Origin: Cephalopachus bancanus
Taxonomy: Eukaryota; Chordata; Mammalia; Primates; Tarsiidae
Length of the DNA stretch: 64,000 nucleotides
Direction of reading: 5' to 3'
NCBI GenBank assembly: GCA_027257055.1
Contig: JAPVLO010000045.1
Location: forward strand, 186,001-250,000
The position numbers and the translations under genes were made by a program. Below are positions 55,983 through 64,000 of this stretch, in pieces. The notes under the pieces are model-generated. The model did not search any database, was not told the origin of the DNA, and was given only the letters and a program-made list of their open reading frames with translations. Position 1 is the stretch's first letter. Each line of letters begins with the position of its first letter.

Positions 55983-57819
55983 TGTAACATTGTATTTCTA
56001 ATTTAATCTAAAATAAATAGGATAAATATTATAACATTATCCCTGTTTTAAATTAAAATTTTCAATAAATGGTAGCTATTATTAATATATAGGGAGGTTT
56101 AGATTAATAAACCAATAACCTGGTATGCTTTATTTCTAGGAACATTGTATTTTTGCCATATCAGATTTCCCTTGGCATGGCAGCACGGTTCCTCTGAGTA
56201 ACACAGAAAAAGGCAATGTCACAAATCCAAAATACAGATTGAATGTAACTTCATAAATACTTCGTATGGTATTTAATGTTGAGTTTGGTGGAGTGGTGAA
56301 AGCAAATGTGCTCATAATTATTCAACTCATCCACGATTTCTCTGTGTCATGGCAGATAGCACAAAGTAGCCTAAGTTGAAGGGCTGTCCCTGGGGCTGTT
56401 ACAGTTAGGAGAAGAAGGGGAAGATTGATGTGGGCTGCAAACATTAGCAAAAACTTTCAGAGGACATGTGATTGGATCTTTAAAACGGGGTAGATTTGGA
56501 CAGGTGGACCAGATGGCTCAGGATTCGAGGTGTCAGAAGAGAAGAAAAGTGTTGTGGCAGAATGGAAATCCCAGTGTGTGAGGTTGGGTGGGGGAAGACA
56601 TGGAGGGCCTCTGGAGAATCCTCAAAGAAGTACTGAAGAGTCATAAAAGCCTTTAAACAATAAAAAATTGAAATTTCATTTAAATCAAAAAATCAGATTT
56701 GTATTGAAAAAAGTATGTAAAATTGTGTCTCTGTTTCTTGTTTGCCTCATATTACAGCTGGCCAAGGCTTTGGTTCTATCTAAAGCCACAAAGAAGAGAA
56801 AGCATTTCTTTTACTTTGGCACTAAATCCTTGGTCACAAGTCTAAGAGGTGACTTAGCCATGGCATGACCAAACAGTTAAGACTGGGGCTGATTCATTAA
56901 TAACCTGTTTTATTAATTATGGTTATTCCACTAACAGAAAGGGAACACTTTCCAGATGATGGATGTTTCTCGAAACCAGCTTTAATGGGCCTTGGGTAGC
57001 CTTGAATGTTGGGACAAGAACTACCCAGGGGAGTTGGGACATTCACCACGTTCTAGGCAATTGTAGACAATAGACACTGCATCTAAATATGTACCTGTAT
57101 GGCTTGACGGGAAAAAGAAAGTTCAATAGTGAAGAGGAGAAAAATGTTTACATATTCAATATTTAATGAAAAACATTCCACTAAGAAGAGAGTTTTGTGT
57201 ACCTACTCTAACCATTGAAGCAATTTGAATGAATGTCCTACTGCCCCACATAAGCCTGGGTAACCTTGAGGCTGCCTGTCATGACTTAATACCTGTTTAA
57301 AGAAATAAGCAGAGGGCAGCAGGGCAGATAATTACAAACAACCTCCTCGTCAAGGGTCAAGGACCATGCGGGGTTCAAATCCAGAGAAAGTCAACAGGTG
57401 AAAAGAGTGGTAAGTCAGACATCCAGCCAGGGCCACACTGAGCTTCGTGTTACTGTAGGAGAAAACTGGTCTTGGTTGACCCAGTTTAGACTGTTTGTGT
57501 ATTTGTGTCACATTGGCTAACAAAAATGGGTGTTAGATATACTTCACACAAGGGATTTTAGTGTAGAAATATTACCAGGTTGCATGAGATGATAATTATT
57601 CTCTTGAGTTCTTAAAAATTTCAGTCCCTTGGTCTCACCCCCTCTCTTTCTTCTCTTCCTTTCTCTCCTCTCTTCTCTTCCTGTTCATTCCCTATTTCCT
57701 CCTCCCCATAAATATAACAAAAGCATTGGGTTTTTAAAATCTATATACATCATTTTTTATACGGGTGACTCTATACATTCAAAGTAATAGTTAAAATGTC
57801 ATGATAATTGTTGGATATG
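55983..57819. other. Intergenic, no feature
   Basis: About 1.8 kb without a gene or a repeat I can name, the longest such stretch in the intergenic part. The frame at 56668-56868 has no motif. Confidence 0.45.
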
Positions 57820-58241
57820 TGTTTAAAAAGTGAGACAAATTAATAAAGTTTAATTGAGCAAATGGCCATTCATGAATTAGCCTCTAGAAACAGAACAGGT
57901 TCAGAGAAAATCCAGGGCTGCCACTTGGCTGAACAACATTTATGGACATGAAAAGGAAAGTGATATATGAACATGGAAGTAAAGTACAGAAACAGCTGGA
58001 TTGACTACAGTTCTGCCTTTGCCTTATTTGAACACAGTTTGAACAGCTGGTCTCTTGTGATTGACTGAAGCTCAGCTGCTGAGATTGGCTGAGGCTCAGC
58101 TATTTGTTCCAGAAGCATACTCCTAAGTTGGGTTTTCAATTTTTTTTTTTACATACTAAGTTAGGTTGCAGTTTGCTACATAAGGACTCAAGTATGTAAT
58201 TACAGAGGCTTTCTCAGGTCAAATGTAGTTTGGTTTAATGA
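57820..58241 (-). mobile_element. ERV 3' LTR
   Basis: About 422 bp on the minus strand. It begins next to a polypurine tract (TCATTAAACC; the original TG is probably mutated) and ends at ...CTTTTTAAACA. The U5-like end (ATTAAACTTTATTAATTTGTC) and position after env identify it as the 3' LTR. Target duplication cannot be tested because the 5' LTR lies outside the window. Confidence 0.75.
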
Positions 58242-58253
58242 TTCCTCTCTTTT
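58242..58253 (-). other. ERV polypurine tract
   Basis: AAAAGAGAGGAA on the minus strand, directly before the LTR: the plus-strand primer site of retroviral reverse transcription. Confidence 0.75.
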
Positions 58254-58593
58254 GGTTGACCTCTCAATATTGAGAGATTGACCAAAACTTTGGGCATTGA
58301 TGTCACACACAGTCGCCATCATAAGTGGATGTATTTGGTCTCAGTATAGACTTCACAAGTCTTATTTGGTCACAGGATGAAATTCACAGGTCACAACATT
58401 GCATCATTTGAATAATTCTTTATGTTCTCGCTGAATGGGTAAAAAAAAAAAAAAGACTATTCAACACTCAATGGATGCCTGCATACAATATTTAAGACCT
58501 GAGAGGATACAGCACAGTAGGGGAATTATTATGATGCCCATCAAGAGGATAATATCAAAAGACTGAAGTATACTCCTTAACAAGCCTATTTGT

Positions 58594-58876
58594 TTTTTTG
58601 AGTTGGAGTCTCACTCCATTGCCCAGGCTGTAGTGCAGTGGCACACTCACCGCCACTGCAGCCTCAACCTGCTGGGATCCAGCAGTCCTTCTGCCTCAAC
58701 CTTCCAAGTAGCTGGAACTACAAGTGTGCACTACCACACCAGCTAGTTTTTTATTTATTGTAGAGACAAGTTCTCACCAAGTTGCCGGGCTGGTCTTGAA
58801 TCCGCGGACTCAGGCAATTCATTTGCCTCAGCCTCCCAAAGTGCTGGGATTACAGGCTGAGCCACCAAGCACGGCC
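58594..58876 (-). repeat. Alu inside ERV
   Basis: Antisense copy. Its 5' end and neighbouring ERV sequence are copied in inverted orientation near 59900. Confidence 0.93.
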
Positions 58877-58956
58877 AGCAAGTGTTCTTATGAAATCAAC
58901 CAAACCAAATTAAACAAATCAAAGGCAATATAGGCAGCTCAACAGTATTTCAGTAT
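58857..58956. repeat. Inverted duplication, left arm
   Basis: Reverse complement matches 59833-59931 with about four differences in 97 nt. It spans the Alu 5' end (CTGAGCCACC...) and 80 nt of ERV flank. Confidence 0.92.
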
Positions 58957-59274
58957 AATCAGTCATAGTCCTTGTTTCACATGTAATGGTGCTTAAGGAC
59001 CACAGTTTGCTGTAAAATGGCCTGATTTAAAGAGTTAATGATTTTTGTTGTTAGCCTGGTAACACAAGTCATAATAAACTGGAAACCCACGAGAAGAAAT
59101 ATGAAGATTGGAAAACCACCATTTTTTTTGTTTGTCACCCACCATTTAGAATGCCTGCAAGTCAACTGTAAGGTACTCTTGTAAACACACCATGTGTTTC
59201 TTTCTCTTGAGAAATTTTCTTAATCTATTTTATGAAAGTGTCTAAGGAAACAGCAGTATCAGCCACTTTTTATT

Positions 59275-59561
59275 TATTTATTTATTTAGAGTTGGAGTCT
59301 CACTCTGTCACCCAGACTGGAGTGCAGTGGCCGCTCCCGGCCACCGCAACCTCGCCTGCTGGGCTCTGGTGATCCTTCCGCCTCAGCCTTCCAAGTAGCC
59401 AGAATTACAGGCGTGCGCTAACCACGCCCGGCTGATTTTTTGATTGATTGTAGAGATGAGGTCTCGCTGCCCAGGCGGGTCTCGAACCCGCGGGCTCAGG
59501 CAATCCACTCACCTCAGCCTCCCAAAGGCGCGGGATTACAGGCTGAGCCACCGAACCCGGC
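59275..59561 (-). repeat. Alu, young, full length
   Basis: Antisense copy with target duplication TCAGCCACTTTTTA on both sides. B-box arm GCGGG-TTCGAGA-CCCGC is perfect; ACTTG deleted. Confidence 0.96.
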
Positions 59562-59832
59562 TCAGCCACTTTTTAAATTAAGCTTTCTGTAGTAACAAAA
59601 TTAGAGAGATAGATACGACATTTGGTTTTGTTCAATACCAAACGTAAGTTCCAAACTGAGGGAAGAGGAGATTTAAAGCTGCATGATGTTTTGTGAGGTG
59701 TTTTTGTTGAACTCTTATGTTATCATCTACCTTTTGGAGAGTGGAATCTACTCATCTGAAACCCTGGGAGGTTTGACTGGCTACAAAATCCAAGACTTTT
59801 CCCAATGTACAGATTATCTTCACATTCCAGTA

Positions 59833-59931
59833 TTCTGAAATACTGTTGAGCTGCCTATATTGCCTTTGACTTGTTTAATTTGGTTTGGTTGATTTCATAA
59901 GAACACTTGTTGGCCGTGCTCAGTGGCTCAG
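59833..59931. repeat. Inverted duplication, right arm with Alu stub
   Basis: Ends with GGCCGTGCTCAGTGGCTCAG, the first 20 or so nt of an Alu in sense orientation, and then breaks into non-Alu sequence (TACCCCACTCCC). Confidence 0.92.
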
Positions 59932-60538
59932 TACCCCACTCCCACCAAGAGGGAGCCCCCAGGAAACTCAATGGCATCTTTCCCAGTGGTGGACACTAGC
60001 TTATCTTCATCTGTTTCAAAGTTGGTGCTAATTTCAGCTATTGATGTTCAGCCTCTGATCATAGGGTCTATTATTGGGTCTTTCAGGGGAAGTAGGAGTG
60101 AGCCATGCCAAATAGCAAGATCTGAACCAGCAAGGAGGCAAAACGGAATAGGTAGTTCGCCCACAGATCTGGTATAGGCCTTTGAAGACTGGAAAAGAGG
60201 GCCATACCTAAATGTGTTTGAGGAAGGGTCAGTTAATTTTGTTCGCTTATAAATCTGCATAGCTCCTGAACATGGTCAAGTGAGAAATTTACTTTTTTCG
60301 TGGCCCCCCTTGCACCATATCTGAGGGTGAGAAAAGACACTATTAGATTTAATACAGTGACATCAAGCAATTACTTGTACCACATTGGTAATTCCCAGGT
60401 CTTCAGTATGTAATGCCTGAAGCACAATATACCTTTTGCAGGCATCACATGGACAGATTTTCCATATCTGGTAACAATCAGGTTAATTGGGAAATTTAGA
60501 ATGTAGTTTCTAATGAGTGTAGAAAAGCAAGTAACACA

Positions 60539-60842
60539 CTGGGCACAGTGGCTCACGCCTGTAATCCCAGCACTTTGGGAAGCTGAGGTGAGAGGATTGC
60601 CTGAGCTTATGGGTTCGAGACCAGACTGGGCAACTTGGTGAGACTTCGTCTCTACAATTAAAAAAAAAAAATGAGCTAGGCATGGTGGTGCATGCCTGTA
60701 GTCCCAGCTACTTGGAAGGCTGAGGTGGAAGGATTGCCTGAGCCCAGTAGGTCAAGGCTGCAGTGGCCATGAGCGTGCCACTGCACTCCAACCTGGGCAA
60801 CAGAGTGAGACTCTGACTCCAAAACAAAAACAAAAACAAAAA
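60539..60842 (+). repeat. Alu inside ERV
   Basis: Sense copy. The tail is a (CAAAAA)n-like run, then AAAAGTAACAAGG; AAGTAACAC precedes the element. Confidence 0.92.
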
Positions 60843-61796
60843 AAGTAACAAGGATAACTTTCTGTACTACCTTTGGAGTTTCAGAGCAACTGCCATTGGG
60901 AATATGGTGAGCATTGGCATTAGTGGAATTATTTTCTGGTTTTTTGACATTGGTCCACAAATTCAACACTTGCTCTGGTTTCATGCTATAGCATAAGCTA
61001 TCGCTAAAGCCCTACACTGATTATGGTCCCATGGATTTTTAGGTAAGGAAAAAGAAAAGATTAGGATAGCAGGAAGTGAGAGAGAAAAAATAAAGGTAAG
61101 GTTTTTTTGATGACAAAGAAGTCTTGACCCATGGTCCTGGGGAAGCTGTCCATCTAGGATACTATCTGCTTCTGGGAAAAAATTTCCTTGGACAGCTTTA
61201 TCTTAAAGTCTTCAACAGTAGTACAGTTCTGAAAGTCTGAAGGTGTCCTTTTGAGTTGTGTGATGTGGACCCAAGATTTGAGACCTTGAAACTTGACTGC
61301 AGTGTGGGTAGGGAGTAGAACCCTTCAGTGAGGTTAGAGAAGAGACTTCCTCTCATGTTGTTTCCAGAGACCCAATCTCTGGTTTCTAATCCATGAAGGG
61401 TTTGATTGTTCTCAGTTGGTGTATCATGAAAAGCTTCCTTTACTTGATGCAAATATGCTTTGGCATAGTGCATTAAAGCCTGGCAGTATTTTGTCATAGC
61501 AGAGTTTGGGAGAGCAGAAGGTGCATCTGTTCTATTATTAGGGTCATAGTTCTTCCAGTGACTATTTGAAAAGGGGTTAACTCATGTTTTCCAGTGGGAG
61601 TGGATCCGATTGCCAGTAACGCCAATGGTAATACCTTTGGCCAAGGCAACCCAGTTGATTCAGTTAATTTTACCTGTTTCAGTTCTAGGATGTCATTTGT
61701 TCTTTCGACTTTTTCAGAAACTGAGGGTAATAGAGACAATGGTAATGCTATTTTGTCTATGACATCTGTTTTTTAATTTTTAATTTTTAAAATTTT

Positions 61797-62086
61797 TTAT
61801 TTTTTTGAGTTGGAGTCTCATTCTGTCGCCCAGGCTGGAGTGCAGTGGTGTGCTCATGGCCACCGCAGCCTCAACTCGCTGGGCTCAGGTGATCTTTCCA
61901 CCTCAGACTTCCAAGTAGCTGGAACCACAGGTATGTGCCACCATGCCCAGCTGATTTTTTGATTTATTATAGAGACAGGGTCACACCAAGTTGCCCAGGC
62001 TGGTCTTGAACCCCCGGGCTCAGGCACTCTTCTCGTCTTGGCCTCCCAAAGTGCTGGGATTACAGGCTTGAGCCACTGTGTCTGGC
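61797..62086 (-). repeat. Alu inside ERV integrase
   Basis: Antisense dimer separating the two halves of the integrase core. Confidence 0.93.
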
Positions 62087-62398
62087 AGGAAACACATTTT
62101 GTGCGAACTTCTTAGCTACTGTCACAGCATCAGCATTTTTTACATTGGAAAGCCTCTACCCAACCACAGAACATACAAACTATTACATACTGATGCCCCA
62201 TTGAGGGTGACCAAGCCCATCTGTAAATGTCCAAATGGTCCATCAGGTGGCGGAAATATGCCACCTGAAGTTTTGTTTTCCCAGGATTATGAGTTTGACA
62301 AACCAAACATTGGTTATAAACCATTTTAGCAACTTTGGGGAAGCTGCACCAGCAATATTTTTCCATAATTTGGATCATTTTGTCATTTCTTAGCATTT

Positions 62399-62504
62399 AA
62401 TTTTCTTTTTTTAAAAATAGAGACAGGGTCTAAGATGGTCTTGAACTATGAGGTTTCAAGCAATCTTCCCACCTTGGTCTCCCAAAGTGCTGGGATTACA
62501 GGCG
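62399..62504 (-). repeat. Alu left-arm monomer inside integrase
   Basis: Antisense single arm (AAAATAGAGACAGGGTC... to GGGATTACAGGCG) in the zinc-binding module. Confidence 0.8.
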
Positions 62505-63491
62505 AAATCCATGATGAATTGTGGAGTGCAGAACTTTTAACACTGTAAGCTTCAAAGACTCAGGAAGAACCAGGCAGCCATAGGGGCCTTTTGTGAGTCC
62601 ATGCTTAACATCGAACTGATATCCTTTTAGATACCAGTTTTGTTTTTCCAAATCAGATGTATTATACTGTTGACTAAATAGGTCATCATAAGGGAGATGA
62701 CTTGGCTCAACCTTATGGAATTCATTCAAATGGCATATCCTAATAGTTCCAGTACTAGCAGATTTAGCATAAAAATCTGCTGGGACATTCTCTTTATATT
62801 GAGGTTCAATTTTACAGATATAAGCTTTAGTGTTAATAATGGGCAATCTGTGATGGGAACAGGAAAGGTGTTTATCTACTTGCAGTTCATTTTTTATGGG
62901 AGTCCCACTAAAAGTAAAAAACTTGGGTTGTTTCCATAATATGCCAAAATTGTGGATTACTTCTAAAGAGTATCTGCTGTCTGTTTAAATATTTAGTGAC
63001 TTGTGCTTAGCTAGGTGACAAGGCTCAGGTGAGAGCAAAAAGCTCTGTGGGTTGAACCGACTTAAATTGGGAACGAGCTCCATTCGTCATTAGTATTTCA
63101 AGTTGTAACAGCATACACTGCCTGATAGCTTTTGCTTCTGAATTTTTGGCATAGGACTTGTCAACGAAAAGTATGAATTCAGGATTATCCAGTGGAGAAT
63201 TTTATATATCAACACAAGGGACCATTATTTCTGATACTATGCTTGTGCAATTGAGGTCTTTGGCACCATTAGGGAGAGGTGGTAGAGTGGGCTGGGCTGA
63301 GTAGGTTGCAGCATTTTCAATGAAGATTTGGAGACAGGAGAAGAATTTCTAAGATGTTAGTTGGCTTGCTGAAAAATGCTGAATTTGGTTGGAATTTAGT
63401 AGACTTTCCACAGCATGTGGGACTTACAGTTCAGATGACACATCTACCAACTTGGCTGCTTCTGCCTCTGCTACTGCTTTGAAACAATTAA

Positions 63492-63526
63492 GGTAAGCCT
63501 TAGCTAAGGTAAGCCTTAATTAAGGG
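63492..63526 (+). repeat. Short tandem duplication in pol
   Basis: TAAGGTAAGCCTTA occurs twice in a row, one of the small lesions in the pol fossil. Confidence 0.85.
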
Positions 63527-64000
63527 GTCTAATTGTGGAGTATAATATGAAATGGGCCTATACTTTCCTCTTGTTTTGGGGTAAAAACTCCTAGTGCTTG
63601 ATTGTTAGGGTCATGAACAAACAAGGTAAAAGGCTTAGTGTAATTTGAAAGCCCTAAAGCTGGGGGCTGTTGTAAGACCAATTTTATTTGGGTAAAAGCT
63701 AACTCATGACTGTCTTTGCAAGGTAGAGGCTCTGAAACTGCATTTCTAGTGAGCTCAAACAAGAGTGAAGCTATTAAAAACAATTCAGGACCCAGGATCT
63801 GCAGTATCTTGCAAGTCCAAGAAAATCCTTTAATTGCCTTTTGGCTACAGGCTGAGGAAAACTTTGAATAGTATTTTTTCTCTCAGGAAAAGAGAGAAGT
63901 TTCTTCAGTACTCAAGTCCTGTCTCAAGAGTGGACTTTTTCTCTTAAAAACTGAAGTTTTTTTTTCATTGAAGCCTTATGACCTTTTTGTGCAAGGTGCT

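Larger units (their letters stand above)
58254..61190 (-). pseudogene. ERV env remnant
   Basis: Region between integrase end and polypurine tract on the minus strand, where env is expected. Stops and frameshifts are frequent. A hydrophobic run (ILLMGIIIIPLLCCIL) at about 58505-58560 fits a transmembrane anchor. Pieces at 58977-59165 and 60048-60260 stay open but I cannot align them to a named Env. Alus at 58594, 59275 and 60539 and an inverted duplication (58857-58956 / 59833-59931) break it. Non-functional. Confidence 0.6.
61198..64000 (-). pseudogene. ERV pol remnant (RT end, RNase H, integrase)
   Basis: Minus-strand class I (gammaretrovirus-like) pol in several frames. Going 5' to 3' on the minus strand: RT end and connection about 63900-63529 (LAFTQIKLVLQQPPALGL, PFTLFVHDPNNQALGV); RNase H about 63200-62960 (FVDKSY where DGS is usual, and TELFALT); integrase N-terminal zinc module about 62846-62300 with HSTIHHG and CLVC parts split by an Alu monomer; core 62290-61500, split by an Alu; the KVERTN segment keeps the catalytic Glu; C-terminal domain 61497-61198 (YAKAYLHQVKEAF, TENNQTLHGLE). 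Stops, frameshifts and inserts make it inactive. gag and the 5' LTR lie beyond the window. Confidence 0.88.

Noticed and set aside
26110..57800. Neighbouring genes expected near RAD54B in primates
   Set aside because: I found no exon with family motifs and splice sites in this interval. The next gene must be beyond the window.
62078..62329. Plus-strand frame of 83 codons
   Set aside because: It is the reverse strand of the ERV integrase fossil.

Overview
The window is nuclear DNA from a primate. It carries the 3' two-thirds of RAD54B on the + strand (about 500-26,200), followed by about 38 kb of repeat-filled intergenic DNA. The gene call rests on nine exons with canonical GT-AG borders that splice in frame into one SNF2/Rad54-type helicase. 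The primate call rests on dozens of dimeric 7SL-derived Alu elements. The young Alus differ from human AluY: a tRNA-like A box, a T-arm-like B box, a GTGGCCGGGAGCGGCCAC hairpin in the right arm, and an ATAAATCAAAA linker. I infer a strepsirrhine, most likely a lemur; tarsier is not excluded and a human source is unlikely. No tRNA-derived monomer SINE of galago/loris type was noticed.

Layout. Positions 533-26109 hold nine RAD54B coding exons (226, 208, 140, 291, 176, 262, 67, 201 and 218 nt), about 596 codons, covering helicase motifs I to VI and the C-terminus. The introns contain Alus in both orientations, MIRs, a MaLR LTR, Tigger-type DNA transposons and L1 3' ends. From 26110 to 57800 I see no further gene. 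This part holds a Tigger transposase fossil (28.0-29.0 kb), a 280-bp unknown repeat present twice (29.8 and 35.2 kb), a hAT-like element with a perfect 8-bp target duplication (34.0-34.7 kb), a 71-nt near-perfect hairpin (37.5 kb), an L1 fossil (47.9-51.6 kb) broken by a solo LTR with a 4-bp target duplication, and many Alus. From 57820 to the end is the 3' part of a class I (gammaretrovirus-like) endogenous retrovirus on the - strand: RT end, RNase H, integrase, decayed env, polypurine tract and 3' LTR. It is broken by stops, frameshifts, five Alu-type insertions and an inverted duplication.

Most notable. (1) A small retroposon occurs three times (22.4, 37.7 and 50.4 kb). Copies have target duplications, a poly(A) tail, an AATAAA-like signal just before the tail, and an internal (TC)n run, so they look like L1-mobilised copies of a Pol II transcript. 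(2) One copy landed in the first bases of a RAD54B intron, and its target duplication copies the 5' splice site of the 67-nt motif VI exon. (3) The young Alu family seems to have gained tRNA-like Pol III promoter structure. (4) A roughly 97-bp inverted duplication lies inside the ERV and includes an Alu 5' stub.

Limits: no alignment or repeat library was available. Family names are from recognition, and repeat ends are good to a few bases only where a target duplication is stated.
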